Assembly (NCBI RefSeq): GCF_000429085.1
Contig: NZ_AUBE01000014.1
Location: 124,001 to 188,000 of the forward strand
DNA length: 64,000 nt
Direction: 5' to 3'
Origin: Streptomyces flavidovirens DSM 40150
GTDB taxonomy: Bacteria > Actinomycetota > Actinomycetes > Streptomycetales > Streptomycetaceae
The translations under genes and the position numbers were made by a program. This document shows positions 8,230 through 17,618 of this stretch, in pieces. The notes below the pieces were generated by a model that was not told the DNA's origin, searched no databases, and saw only the letters and a program-made list of their open reading frames with translations. Position 1 is the first letter of the stretch; every line of letters starts with the position of its first letter.

Positions 8230-9342
8230 GTGAACACGCGTATGCGTCGTGCCGCCGTGGCCGTGGCCGCCACCGCAATGGCCGTATCCCTCGCCGCCTG
8301 TGGCAGCGCCAAGGAGTCCGGAGACAAGGCGAAGGAGTCGGAGGGCAAGAAGACCGACGCCCTCAAGATAGGCCTGCTGCTTCCGGAGAATCAGACCGCT
8401 CGTTACGAGAAGTTCGACAAGCCGCTGATCGAGAAGAAGATCAGCGAGCTGACCGGCGGCAAGGGCGAGGTCGTCTACGCCAACGCCAAGCAGGACGCCA
8501 CCGTCCAGACGCAGCAGATCGACACGATGATCACCAACAAGGTCGACGCGCTCATCGTGGACGCGGTGGACTCCAAGGCGATCGCGGGCGGCGTGAAGAA
8601 GGCCAAGGACCAGGGCATCCCGGTCGTCGCCTTCGACCGCCTCGCCGAGGGCCCGATCGACGCGTACACCTCCTTCGACAACGAAGAGGTCGGCCACGTC
8701 CAGGGCAAGGCCCTGCTTGAGGCGCTGGGCGACAAGGCCGACGGCGGCCAGATCGTCATGATGAACGGCGCCATCACCGACCCGAACGCCGCGCTCTTCA
8801 AGAAGGGCGCGCTGGCCGAGCTCAAGGGCAAGGTCAAGATCGGCAAGTCGTACGACACCAAGGAGTGGAAGCCGGAGAACGCCAACCAGAACATGGAAGG
8901 CGCGCTCTCCGCACTCGGCAAGGACAAGATCGACGGCGTCTACTCCGCCAACGACGGCATGGCGGGCGGCATCATCACCGCCCTCAAGGGCGCCGGCCTC
9001 TCCAAGCTCCCGCCGGTCACCGGCCAGGACGCCGAACTCGCCGGTGTGCAGCGCATCGTCGCCGGTGAGCAGTTCATGAGCGTCTACAAGCCGTACGCCC
9101 CCGAGGCCGCTGCCGCCGCCGAGATGGCCGTCGCGCTCGCCAAGGGCGAGAAGCTCGACTCCATCGCCAAGGACACCGTGGACAGCCCCACCACGAAGGG
9201 CATCCCGACCGTGCTGGTGCCGGTCGTCTCGCTGACCAAGGACAACATCAAGGACACCGTCCTCAAGGACGGCGTCTACACGGTCGCCGAGATCTGCACC
9301 CCCAAGTACAAGGCCGCCTGCGACAAGCTCGGGCTGAAGTAG
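8230..9342 (+). CDS. xylF: Xylose-type sugar ABC transporter substrate-binding lipoprotein XylF
   Basis: 370-aa periplasmic-binding-protein-like (Peripla_BP_4) lipoprotein, with GTG start at 8230 and RBS GGGAGG. Signal peptide and lipobox LAAC put the lipidated Cys at residue 24. The ribose/xylose-binding fold shows IGLLLPENQTARYEKFDKP near the start and VYSANDGMAGGIITALKGAGL in the second lobe. It is first in xylFGH. Upstream (8109-8229) are TTGACG and TTGACT hexamers and a GTTGTCAT half-palindrome, the likely promoter/operator region under Rok7B7 influence. Specificity for D-xylose is inferred from synteny with SCO6009. Confidence 0.85.
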   Translation: MNTRMRRAAVAVAATAMAVSLAACGSAKESGDKAKESEGKKTDALKIGLLLPENQTARYEKFDKPLIEKKISELTGGKGEVVYANAKQDATVQTQQIDTMITNKVDALIVDAVDSKAIAGGVKKAKDQGIPVVAFDRLAEGPIDAYTSFDNEEVGHVQGKALLEALGDKADGGQIVMMNGAITDPNAALFKKGALAELKGKVKIGKSYDTKEWKPENANQNMEGALSALGKDKIDGVYSANDGMAGGIITALKGAGLSKLPPVTGQDAELAGVQRIVAGEQFMSVYKPYAPEAAAAAEMAVALAKGEKLDSIAKDTVDSPTTKGIPTVLVPVVSLTKDNIKDTVLKDGVYTVAEICTPKYKAACDKLGLK

Positions 9343-9389
9343 GTCCCCGAAGTCCCCTGCTCCGCAAGGGACTTGCCCGCGGCAGAAGC

Positions 9390-9446
9390 CTGTCCGGTGC
9401 CCCGCCCTCCACAGCCCCGCAGCTACTCGGGCCGGGCACCGGACAG
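9390..9446 (+). promoter_or_regulatory. Long-loop hairpin between xylF and xylG
   Basis: CTGTCCGGTGCCC (9390-9402) and GGGCACCGGACAG (9434-9446) form a perfect 13-bp stem in the 200-bp xylF-xylG gap. As after ngcE, it probably stabilises the binding-protein message or lowers distal expression. Confidence 0.6.
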
Positions 9447-9542
9447 AACACCCCCGCACCCCCCACTTTCTTGCTCGACCTCCGCGCCGCCTTCCCCCGG
9501 CGCGGCATCCCCGCCGGTCAGGCGGCGAAGGAGATGGTTCAC

Positions 9543-10322
9543 GTGTCCGCTACGCCCGTGCTGGCGTTGCGAGGGGTCTCAAAGCGGTTCGGTGCCGTCC
9601 AGGCGCTCACCGACGTAGAGCTTGAGGTCCACGCCGGTGAAGTGGTCGCCCTGGTGGGCGACAACGGCGCCGGAAAGTCCACGCTGGTCAAGACGATCGC
9701 CGGCGTGCACCCCATCGATGACGGTGTCATCGAGTGGGAAGGCAGCGCCGTACAGATCAACAAGCCCCACGACGCCCAAAACCTCGGCATCGCGACCGTC
9801 TACCAGGACCTCGCGCTGTGCGACAACATCGACGTCGTCGGCAACCTCTACCTCGGCCGGGAGATCCGCAAGCGCGGCATCCTCGACGAGGTCGAGATGG
9901 AGCGCCGCGCCCGCGAGCTCCTCACCACGCTGTCCATCCGCATCCCGAGCGTGCGCATCCCGATCGCCTCGCTCTCCGGCGGTCAGCGCCAGACCGTGGC
10001 CATCGCCCGGTCGATGCTCGGCGAGCCCAAGCTCGTGATCCTCGACGAGCCGACCGCGGCCCTCGGTGTCGAGCAGACCGCACAGGTGCTCGACCTCGTC
10101 GAGCGGCTGCGTGACCGCGGCCACGCGGTCATCCTCATCAGCCACAACATGGCGGACGTCAAGGCTGTCGCGGACAAGGTGGCGGTCCTCAGGCTGGGCC
10201 GTAACAACGGCGTCTTCGACGTCAAGTCCACCTCGCAGGAAGAAATCATTTCCGCCATCACCGGTGCCACGGACAACGCCGTGACCCGCCGTGCGGCGCG
10301 CAACGTGGAGGCCCAGAAGTGA
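9543..10322 (+). CDS. xylG: Sugar ABC transporter ATP-binding protein XylG (single ATPase domain)
   Basis: 259-aa cytoplasmic ATPase powering xylose-type uptake. Walker A GDNGAGKST, signature SLSGGQRQTVAIARSM, Walker B LVILDEPTA and the H-loop ILISHNM are all present. It has one nucleotide-binding domain, whereas E. coli XylG-type proteins have two, so it must work as a homodimer. The start is GTG 9543, about 9 bases after the RBS AAGGAG; an ATG at 9534 lies too close to that RBS. It ends in a GTGA overlap with xylH. Confidence 0.87.
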   Translation: MSATPVLALRGVSKRFGAVQALTDVELEVHAGEVVALVGDNGAGKSTLVKTIAGVHPIDDGVIEWEGSAVQINKPHDAQNLGIATVYQDLALCDNIDVVGNLYLGREIRKRGILDEVEMERRARELLTTLSIRIPSVRIPIASLSGGQRQTVAIARSMLGEPKLVILDEPTAALGVEQTAQVLDLVERLRDRGHAVILISHNMADVKAVADKVAVLRLGRNNGVFDVKSTSQEEIISAITGATDNAVTRRAARNVEAQK

Positions 10323-11665
10323 GTACCGACAAGACCTCCCCGGCCGTCGGCAAGACGCCCGCCGCACCCGCCGACACGGCCCCTTCGGACACGGCCCCCG
10401 CCGACACGGCACCCGTGGACGCGCCGGCTCCCGCCCCCGCCGCCGTCACCGCCGTCGACCCGCGCCTGCTCGTCCGCGAGCAGGGCTTCGCCGGCTACCT
10501 CGGCGAGTTCAAGCGCAAGATGCGCGCCGGTGACCTCGGCTCCATCCCGGTCGTTATCGGCCTGCTCGTCATCTGCGTGATCTTCCAGGGCCTGAACGAG
10601 AACTTCCTGTCGGCCGGCAACCTCAGCAACATCGCCGTCTCCATGGTCGCCACCGGCATGATGGCCGTCGGCATCATCTTCGTGCTGCTGCTCGGCGAGA
10701 TCGACCTCTCCGTCGGCTCGGTCAGCGGCGTCTCGGGCGCCATCGTCGCCGTACTCAGCGTCACCAACGGCATCAACGAATGGCTCGCGATCGTCGCCGC
10801 GATCACCGGCGGCGCCCTCATCGGCGCCATCCACGGCTTCTTCTTCGCCCGGATCGGCGCCCCCGCCTTCGCCGTCACCCTGTCCGGCCTGCTGTTCTGG
10901 CAGGGCTTCATGCTCCAGCTCCTCGGCAGCAACGGCACGATCAACCTGGACTCCGACGGCCTGGTCGGCCAGCTCACGACGTACTACTTCTCGGACGTCG
11001 CCGCCGCCTACGGCCTCGCCCTCGTCGCCGTCGTCGCCTTCTTCCTCTCCTCCTTCACCGACAGCCGCCGCCGCGAGGCAGCGGGCGTCCCGTCCCGGCC
11101 GCTCAGCGAGATCGCCCTGCGTACGGGGCTGCTCGCCGTGATCGCGTTCGCCGCCGCCGCCACGTTCAACCAGTACAAGGGCCTGCCGCTCGCGGTGCTG
11201 CTCTTCCTGGTGGTCCTGGTCGCGTCCGACTTCGTCCTGCGCCGGACCGCGTACGGCCGCAAGATCTTCGCGCTCGGCGGCAGCGTCGAGGCGTCCCGTC
11301 GTGCCGGTATCAACGTCACGGCGGTGCGGATCTCGGTCTTCGCCATCGCCGGTACGTTCGCGGCCGTCGGCGGCCTGTTCTGGGCCTCCAAGATCGCCGC
11401 CGCCAACCAGAGCGCCGGCGCCGGTGACCTGCTGATGAACGTCATCGCAGCGGCCGTCATCGGCGGCACCAGCCTCTTCGGCGGCCGGGGCCGCACCTGG
11501 AACGCGCTGCTCGGCGTGATGGTCATCACCTCGATCCAGTACGGCCTGGCACTCGAAGGCATCGCCACCCCGATCCAGTACATGATCACCGGTGGTGTCC
11601 TCCTGGCGACCGTCGTGATCGACTCCGTCACCCGGAAGACGCAGAAGACCGCCGGCCGCGCCTGA
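10319..11665 (+). CDS. xylH: Sugar ABC transporter permease XylH
   Basis: 448-aa integral membrane permease of the ribose/xylose (BPD_transp_2) family. A disordered Ala/Pro/Asp-rich N-terminus of about 55 residues precedes roughly ten hydrophobic helices. VLLLGEIDLSVGSVSGVSGA is the family hallmark near the second helix, and GGTSLFGGRGRTWNALLGV is the C-terminal signature. GTG 10319 overlaps the xylG stop. This is the last gene of xylFGH. Confidence 0.87.
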   Translation: MSTDKTSPAVGKTPAAPADTAPSDTAPADTAPVDAPAPAPAAVTAVDPRLLVREQGFAGYLGEFKRKMRAGDLGSIPVVIGLLVICVIFQGLNENFLSAGNLSNIAVSMVATGMMAVGIIFVLLLGEIDLSVGSVSGVSGAIVAVLSVTNGINEWLAIVAAITGGALIGAIHGFFFARIGAPAFAVTLSGLLFWQGFMLQLLGSNGTINLDSDGLVGQLTTYYFSDVAAAYGLALVAVVAFFLSSFTDSRRREAAGVPSRPLSEIALRTGLLAVIAFAAAATFNQYKGLPLAVLLFLVVLVASDFVLRRTAYGRKIFALGGSVEASRRAGINVTAVRISVFAIAGTFAAVGGLFWASKIAAANQSAGAGDLLMNVIAAAVIGGTSLFGGRGRTWNALLGVMVITSIQYGLALEGIATPIQYMITGGVLLATVVIDSVTRKTQKTAGRA

Positions 11666-11838
11666 CCGCGCGGCCCCGGCGTGCCCGGCACCGGATCCCG
11701 GTGCCGGGCACGGCCGTGCGTACGCCCGGCCGTAGCCGACGCGTGACGCAGAACGCACCGCCCGATGACCAACGCCGGTGGCGGAACATTAGACTCGACA
11801 GACCGGCAAGCAGACAGTTCAACTGCAAGGAGGCACGG

Positions 11839-13755
11839 GTGGCGCTGCTGACCCGCATTACGGGACCGCGCGATCTGGACCGGCTCACCCCGGAGCAGCT
11901 GGACCGGCTGGCCGCCGAGATCCGGACATTTCTCGTGGACGAGGTCTCCAAGACCGGCGGACACCTGGGCCCCAACCTCGGTGTGGTCGAACTGACGATC
12001 GCTCTGCACCGTGTCTTCGAGTCGCCGAAGGACAAGATCCTCTTCGACACCGGGCACCAGAGTTACGTCCACAAGCTGCTCACCGGCCGCCAGGACTTCA
12101 CGAAGCTGAAGATGAAGGGCGGCCTGTCCGGCTACCCGTCGCGCGCCGAGTCCGAGCACGACGTCATCGAGAACTCGCACGCCTCGACCGTCCTCGGCTG
12201 GGCCGACGGCCTCGCCAAGGCCAACGAGGTCCTCAAGAAGGAGGACCACCACGTCGTCGCCGTCATCGGTGACGGAGCCCTCACCGGCGGCATGGCCTGG
12301 GAGGCGCTGAACAACATCGCCGTCGCCAAGGACCGCCCGCTCGTCATCGTCGTCAACGACAACGAGCGTTCGTACGCCCCGACCATCGGCGGCCTCGCGA
12401 ACCACCTCGCCACCCTGCGCACCACCGACGGTTACGAGCGTTTCCTCGCCCGCGGCAAGGACCTCCTGGAGCGCACCCCCGTCGTCGGCAAGCCGCTCTA
12501 CGGAACGCTCCACGGCGCGAAGAAGGGCCTCAAGGACTTCATCGCCCCGCAGGGCATGTTCGAGGACCTCGGCCTGAAGTACGTCGGCCCGATCGACGGC
12601 CACGACATCGAGGCCCTGGAGTCCGCGCTCCAGCGCGCCAAGCGCTTCGGCGGCCCCGTCATCGTCCACTGCCTCACCGAGAAGGGCCGCGGCTACCAGC
12701 CGGCCCTCGCGGACGAGGCGGACCGCTTCCACGCCGTCGGCAAGATCCACCCCGACACCGGCCTGCCGATCGCCTCCTCGGGCGTCGACTGGACCTCGGT
12801 GTTCGGTGAGGAGATGGTCAAGCTCGGCAAGGAGCGCGAGGACATCGTCGCGATCACCGCCGCGATGCTCCAGCCCGTCGGCCTCGACCGGTTCGCGAAG
12901 GCCTTCCCCGACCGCGTGTACGACGTCGGGATCGCCGAGCAGCACGGCGCGGTCTCCGCGGCGGGCCTGGCCACCGGCGGCCTGCACCCCGTGTTCGCCG
13001 TGTACGCCACCTTCCTCAACCGGGCCTTCGACCAGGTCCTGATGGACGTCGCCCTGCACAAGTGCGGCGTCACCTTCGTCCTGGACCGGGCGGGCGTCAC
13101 CGGCACCGACGGCGCCTCGCACAACGGCATGTGGGACATGTCGATCCTCCAGTGCGTCCCGACCCTTCGCATCGCCGCCCCGCGCGACGCCGACCAGGTC
13201 CGCGCCCAGCTTCGCGAGGCCGTCCAGGTCGACGACGCGCCCACCGTCGTCCGCTTCTCCAAGGGCGCGGTCGGCCCGGCGGTCAAGGCCGTGGGCAAGG
13301 TCGGCGGCATGGACGTCCTGCGCAAGCCGGACGACGGCACCGCCGATGTCCTGCTCGTCTCCGTCGGCGCGCTCGCGCCGATGTGCCTGGAGATCGCCGA
13401 TCTCCTCGACAAGCAGGGCATCACCACGACCGTCGTCGACCCGCGCTGGGTCAAGCCGGTCGACGAGGCGCTCCCGCCGCTCGCCGAGCAGCACCGCGTC
13501 GTCGTCACCGTCGAGGACAACAGCCGCGCCGGCGGCGTCGGCTCCGCCGTCGCCCAGGCGCTGCGGGACGCGGGTGTCGACGTACCGCTGCGCGACTTCG
13601 GCATCCCGCCGCGCTTCCTCGACCACGCCTCCCGCAAGGAGGTCATGGCCGAGATCGGGCTTACGGCGCCGGACATCGCCCGCCAGGTGACGGGTCTGGT
13701 CGCCAAGCTGGACGGGCGGCTGGAGGACGAGCCGGCCGAGGCCGCGCGCGACTGA
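11839..13755 (+). CDS. dxs: 1-deoxy-D-xylulose-5-phosphate synthase
   Basis: 638-aa thiamine-diphosphate enzyme that condenses pyruvate with glyceraldehyde 3-phosphate, the first step of the MEP isoprenoid pathway. Features in order: GGHLGPNLGVVELTIALH near the N-terminus, TPP/Mg motif GDGALTGGMAWEALNN, catalytic Glu/His region VGIAEQHGAVSAAGLA, DRAGVTGTDGASHNG, and a C-terminal transketolase domain. GTG 11839 with RBS AAGGAGG fits the family start. It follows xylFGH with its own upstream region and ends at a terminator (13776-13820). Streptomyces often carry two dxs copies; this one sits in the SCO6013-like position. Confidence 0.93.
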   Translation: MALLTRITGPRDLDRLTPEQLDRLAAEIRTFLVDEVSKTGGHLGPNLGVVELTIALHRVFESPKDKILFDTGHQSYVHKLLTGRQDFTKLKMKGGLSGYPSRAESEHDVIENSHASTVLGWADGLAKANEVLKKEDHHVVAVIGDGALTGGMAWEALNNIAVAKDRPLVIVVNDNERSYAPTIGGLANHLATLRTTDGYERFLARGKDLLERTPVVGKPLYGTLHGAKKGLKDFIAPQGMFEDLGLKYVGPIDGHDIEALESALQRAKRFGGPVIVHCLTEKGRGYQPALADEADRFHAVGKIHPDTGLPIASSGVDWTSVFGEEMVKLGKEREDIVAITAAMLQPVGLDRFAKAFPDRVYDVGIAEQHGAVSAAGLATGGLHPVFAVYATFLNRAFDQVLMDVALHKCGVTFVLDRAGVTGTDGASHNGMWDMSILQCVPTLRIAAPRDADQVRAQLREAVQVDDAPTVVRFSKGAVGPAVKAVGKVGGMDVLRKPDDGTADVLLVSVGALAPMCLEIADLLDKQGITTTVVDPRWVKPVDEALPPLAEQHRVVVTVEDNSRAGGVGSAVAQALRDAGVDVPLRDFGIPPRFLDHASRKEVMAEIGLTAPDIARQVTGLVAKLDGRLEDEPAEAARD

Positions 13756-13775
13756 CGTCCCGCCACCTACGAGGA

Positions 13776-13820
13776 ACGGCCCAACAGGAGCTCACGCTCC
13801 CGGCGGGCCGTTTTTCGTTT
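13776..13820 (+). terminator. Intrinsic terminator after dxs
   Basis: Imperfect stem of about 16 bp (ACGGCCCAACAGGAGC / GCTCCCGGCGGGCCGT, loop TCAC) followed directly by TTTTCGTTT, 20 bp after the dxs stop. Confidence 0.8.
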
Positions 13821-13990
13821 CGATCCGCCAAAAGGGTCAACTCGCAGGGCCAGTACGCATACCGGTCCGTGCCTCCCATCGGGTGAAACCGGGCGGCGGT
13901 CCTCGTGGGGACTGACCGGTTCACTCACGATCATGACTGAAACTCGCTCACTTCAAGGTTGGGCGACAGCCGACAGTCGGAGGTACGCCG

Positions 13991-15508
13991 GTGAGTACGC
14001 AGCACGATCCAGGACCGGCCAAAGAGGGCATGTTCCGGACCAAGACGGTCGAACAGTCGATCCGCGACACGGAGGAACCGGAGCACGAGCTCAAGAAATC
14101 CCTCTCCGCGCTCGACCTGACGGTCTTCGGAGTCGGTGTCATCATCGGTACCGGCATCTTCGTCCTCACCGGCAAGGTGGCCAAGGAGACGGCGGGCCCC
14201 GCGACGGCCTTCGCCTTCATCGCCGCCGGTGTGGTCTGCGCCCTCGCCGCGCTCTGTTACGCCGAGTTCGCCTCCACCGTCCCGGTGGCCGGTTCGGCGT
14301 ACACCTTCTCGTACGCCTCGCTCGGCGAGCTGGTCGCCTGGACCATCGGCTGGGACCTGGTCCTCGAATTCGCGCTGGGCACGGCGGTGGTGGCGGTCGG
14401 CTGGTCCGGCTATGTCCGCTCGCTGATGAGCAACGTCGGCTGGGACATGCCCGAAGCGCTCTCCGGACCCGAAGCGGCCGAAGGATTCGGCTTCGACCTG
14501 CTGGCGTTCCTCCTGGTGCTGCTGCTCACCGCCATCCTGGTGGTCGGCGTGAAGCTGTCCGCGCGCGTCACCGCCGTCGTGGTCGCCATCAAGGTGACCG
14601 TGGTCCTCATCGTGATCATCGCGGGTTCCTTCTTCATCAAGGCCGACAACTACTCGCCCTTCATCCCCGACTCCGTGAAGCAGCCCGCCGGATCGGGCTG
14701 GGACGCGCCCCTGGTCCAGCTGCTGTTCGGTTACGAGCCCACCAACTTCGGCATCATGGGCATCTTCACCGCCGCCTCCGTCGTCTTCTTCGCCTTCATC
14801 GGATTCGACGTCGTGGCCACCGCCGCCGAGGAGACCAGGGTCCCGCAGCGGGACATGCCGCGCGGCATCCTCGGCTCGCTGCTCATCTGCACCGTGCTGT
14901 ACGTCGCCGTGTCGCTCGTGGTCACCGGCATGCAGCACTACAGCCAGCTCTCGGTCAGCGCCCCGCTCGCCGACGCCTTCAAGGCCACCGGGCATCCCTT
15001 CTACGCCGGCACCATCAGCTTCGGTGCCGCGGTCGGTCTCACCACCGTGTGCATGATCCTGCTGCTCGGGCAGACCCGCGTGTTCTTCGCGATGAGCCGC
15101 GACGGGCTGCTCCCCCGGTTCTTCTCCGTCACGCACCCGAAGTTCCGCACGCCGTACCGCCCGACCATCCTGCTCGGCGTGCTCATCGCGGTCATCGCCG
15201 GTTTCACCAGCCTCGAAGAGCTCGCGACGCTGGTGAACATCGGCACCCTCTTCGCGTTCGTCGTCGTCGCCCTCGGCGTGATCGTCCTGCGCCGGACCCG
15301 GCCCGACCTGCACCGCGCCTTCCGCACTCCGCTGGTGCCGCTGGTCCCGATCCTCTCGGTGGCCGCCTCGTTCTGGCTGATGCTCAATCTGCCCGCCGAG
15401 ACCTGGCTGCGGTTCGGCATCTGGATGGCGATGGGCTACGTGCTGTACTTCGCGTACAGCCGAAGCCACAGCCGCCTTGGCCGCGTGGGCGACGACGCCA
15501 AGTACTGA
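13991..15508 (+). CDS. APC-family amino acid permease
   Basis: 505-aa cationic-type amino acid transporter in the cytoplasmic membrane, about 12 helices. Helix 1 has the unwound motif GVGVIIGTGIFVLTG. AFIGFDVVATAAEETRVPQRDMPRGI is the helix 6-7 loop typical of the YfnA/CAT group. GTG 13991 follows a GGAGG RBS. It is monocistronic between dxs and the glycosyltransferase gene. The substrate is not assignable beyond amino acids or amines. Confidence 0.87.
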   Translation: MSTQHDPGPAKEGMFRTKTVEQSIRDTEEPEHELKKSLSALDLTVFGVGVIIGTGIFVLTGKVAKETAGPATAFAFIAAGVVCALAALCYAEFASTVPVAGSAYTFSYASLGELVAWTIGWDLVLEFALGTAVVAVGWSGYVRSLMSNVGWDMPEALSGPEAAEGFGFDLLAFLLVLLLTAILVVGVKLSARVTAVVVAIKVTVVLIVIIAGSFFIKADNYSPFIPDSVKQPAGSGWDAPLVQLLFGYEPTNFGIMGIFTAASVVFFAFIGFDVVATAAEETRVPQRDMPRGILGSLLICTVLYVAVSLVVTGMQHYSQLSVSAPLADAFKATGHPFYAGTISFGAAVGLTTVCMILLLGQTRVFFAMSRDGLLPRFFSVTHPKFRTPYRPTILLGVLIAVIAGFTSLEELATLVNIGTLFAFVVVALGVIVLRRTRPDLHRAFRTPLVPLVPILSVAASFWLMLNLPAETWLRFGIWMAMGYVLYFAYSRSHSRLGRVGDDAKY

Positions 15509-15610
15509 GTGAAATCCGGCCACTTCCGGCCGGCACGGTTTCCCCGGCACAGCCCCGGCTCCGTTTGTCCCGTTTCGGCGCGGACCGCGGAGCCGGATAG
15601 CTTGGCGCGC

Positions 15611-17122
15611 ATGCTCACGCGGCCGCCGATCCCGTCACCTTCCGCGTCCCCGCCGGTCCTGCCATGCCCGAGGCCGGCCGCCGGCGCCCGGACTGCCGCG
15701 CCGCCCTACTGGCGGACCCTGCTGCCCGCCCTCGCGCTGCTGGCGCTCCTCACCCGGCTCCCGTCCCTCCGGCGCCCCCTGTGGAACCCGGACGAGGGCT
15801 ATCTCGCCGTACAGGCAAGGATGCTGGCCGACGGGGGAGTGCTCTACGACACGGTCGTGGACCGCAAACCGCCCCTGCTGCCGTGGCTCTACGAGACGGC
15901 CTTCGCCGTCTTCGGTGACGAATCGCTGCTGCCCCTCCAGCTCTGCGCGGTCGCCGCCCAGCTACTCACCGCCGCGCTGCTCGCCTCGGTTGCCCGCCGC
16001 CGCTGGGGCGACGCCGCCGGCCGCACGGCGGGCGCCCTCTACCTGCTCATCTCCATCGGACTCAACCCGGAGGACGCGCAGGCGGCGACGTTCGAGGTCT
16101 TCATACTGCCGTTCACCGTGGCGGCCGTCTGGTGCGCCGACCGCGGCCGGTGGTGCGGCGCGGGCGTGGCGGTCGCGGCGGCGTTCCTGACGAAGCAGAC
16201 GGGCGGCGCGGTCCTAGCCCCGGTCCTGTGGCTGCTGTGGCAGAACGCACCGGCCCGAAGCGCGCTCTTCCGTACGGCCTTCGGCTTCTGCCTGCCGGTG
16301 CTGTACGCCGCGCTGCTCACCGGACCCCACCGCTTCCTGTTCTGGACGGTCACCGGTTCGGGGGCGTACGCCACCTTCACCGGCTCCGAACTCCACGTCC
16401 TCTTCCGGGGACTGGCGAACACCCTGATCCTGGCCTTCGCCTGCGCCGGACTCATCCCGCCCGTCCTGCGCGTCCTGCGGGTCGCCAGAACCGGAGCGGC
16501 CGACCTGTGGCTGTGGTTCCTCACCGCGGCCGGCGCGGTGATCCTCGGATTCCACTTCTTCGGCCACTACTACCTCCAGCTCATGCCGCCGATCGCCCTG
16601 CTGGCCACGGCGGCGCTCCAGGTCCTCCCGGCCCGGCGGGCGACCAGGGCAATCCTCATCTCGGCGTGCACGTGCGCGGTGTTCCTGGCCTGGGGCCTGC
16701 TGGCGCCCCGGCCCGAGCTCGCGCACGTACAGAAGGTCGCGAAGGCGGTGAAGGTACGGACGGAGCCCCGGGACCGGGTTCTCGTCTGGGGGATACACCC
16801 CGAGGCGTACTGGCTCGCCGACCGGGCCCCCGCCAGCCGCTACCTCACAGCGGGCCTGCTCACCAACTACAGCGGCGGCCGCAACGGCCCGCAGGTCGGT
16901 GAGAAGTACGCGATGGCGGGCGCCTGGCCCGTCTTCCGCACCGAAATGGCGGCGCGCCCCCCTGCCCTGATCGTCGACGACTCACGCGGGAAACCCTTCG
17001 CGCCGCAGCGCGTGCCGACGCTGCGAAGACTGCTGGCGGGCGGGTACGAGGAGCTGACGACGGTCGACGGGGCGGTGCTCTACGTACGTTCCACCCCGGC
17101 GTCGTCCGCGTCACCGCGCTGA
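15611..17122 (+). CDS. GT-C type membrane glycosyltransferase (ArnT/GT39-like)
   Basis: 503-aa multi-pass membrane protein with about 10-12 helices. The first extracytoplasmic loop carries WNPDEGYLAVQARML, the Asp-Glu of GT-C enzymes, followed by VVDRKPPLLPWLYE. Such enzymes transfer sugars from polyprenyl-phosphate donors on the outer face of the membrane. ATG 15611 is chosen because the upstream 34 codons look non-coding. The last 43 bp overlap the 3' end of the convergent NYN gene. Donor and acceptor are unknown. Confidence 0.75.
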   Translation: MLTRPPIPSPSASPPVLPCPRPAAGARTAAPPYWRTLLPALALLALLTRLPSLRRPLWNPDEGYLAVQARMLADGGVLYDTVVDRKPPLLPWLYETAFAVFGDESLLPLQLCAVAAQLLTAALLASVARRRWGDAAGRTAGALYLLISIGLNPEDAQAATFEVFILPFTVAAVWCADRGRWCGAGVAVAAAFLTKQTGGAVLAPVLWLLWQNAPARSALFRTAFGFCLPVLYAALLTGPHRFLFWTVTGSGAYATFTGSELHVLFRGLANTLILAFACAGLIPPVLRVLRVARTGAADLWLWFLTAAGAVILGFHFFGHYYLQLMPPIALLATAALQVLPARRATRAILISACTCAVFLAWGLLAPRPELAHVQKVAKAVKVRTEPRDRVLVWGIHPEAYWLADRAPASRYLTAGLLTNYSGGRNGPQVGEKYAMAGAWPVFRTEMAARPPALIVDDSRGKPFAPQRVPTLRRLLAGGYEELTTVDGAVLYVRSTPASSASPR

Positions 17123-17502
17123 GGCCGGACGGTACGCGGCCCCGCGCACTGGGCGCCGTACGTCTCCACGCGCCGCCTGAGCTCCCGGTCGGCGGTGACG
17201 ACGAGCACGGCCGCGCCCCTGCCGGTTTCCTCCGCGACCACCTCGACGATACGGTCGTCGCCGCTGCCGGGCGCGGACTCGACCCGTACGCCGGGCACGG
17301 AGACGACGCCACGGGCGGCGCCCTCGACGACGAGGACGACCGTGAGGGGACCGGGGTGGCCGGGGAGGCCGGGAAGGCCCTCCTCGGCGTAGACCTGGAG
17401 GCGGTCGCGCAGGCGCTCGGCGGCTCCGTGACGGTCGCGCCACCAGCCGTCGGGCACGGATCCGACGACATTGGCAGCGTCCACAACGACCAGAGTTCTC
17501 AT
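17080..17502 (-). CDS. NYN-domain (PIN-like, YacP-type) protein
   Basis: 140 aa. It begins MRTLVVVDAANVVGSVPDGWW, the NYN/PIN nuclease opening with the first metal-binding Asp. Later acidic positions are SGDDRIVE and VVTADREL, consistent with a small RNase-like fold. Homologues are often annotated as NTP pyrophosphohydrolase, which the sequence does not support. It converges on and overlaps the glycosyltransferase gene by 43 bp, and diverges from the gene at 17619. Its function as an RNase is inferred from fold only. Confidence 0.7.
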   Translation of the reverse strand: MRTLVVVDAANVVGSVPDGWWRDRHGAAERLRDRLQVYAEEGLPGLPGHPGPLTVVLVVEGAARGVVSVPGVRVESAPGSGDDRIVEVVAEETGRGAAVLVVTADRELRRRVETYGAQCAGPRTVRPQRGDADDAGVERT

Positions 17503-17618
17503 ACCATCCTCATAGCACGAGCGGGGCGCGTGAAGCAGGCGCGACCAGGCAAAACGCTATGCTTGTTCGATATTCCGGAGATCCGAAAAGCCGATGTACA
17601 GAAGGTTGGCCTGACGCC

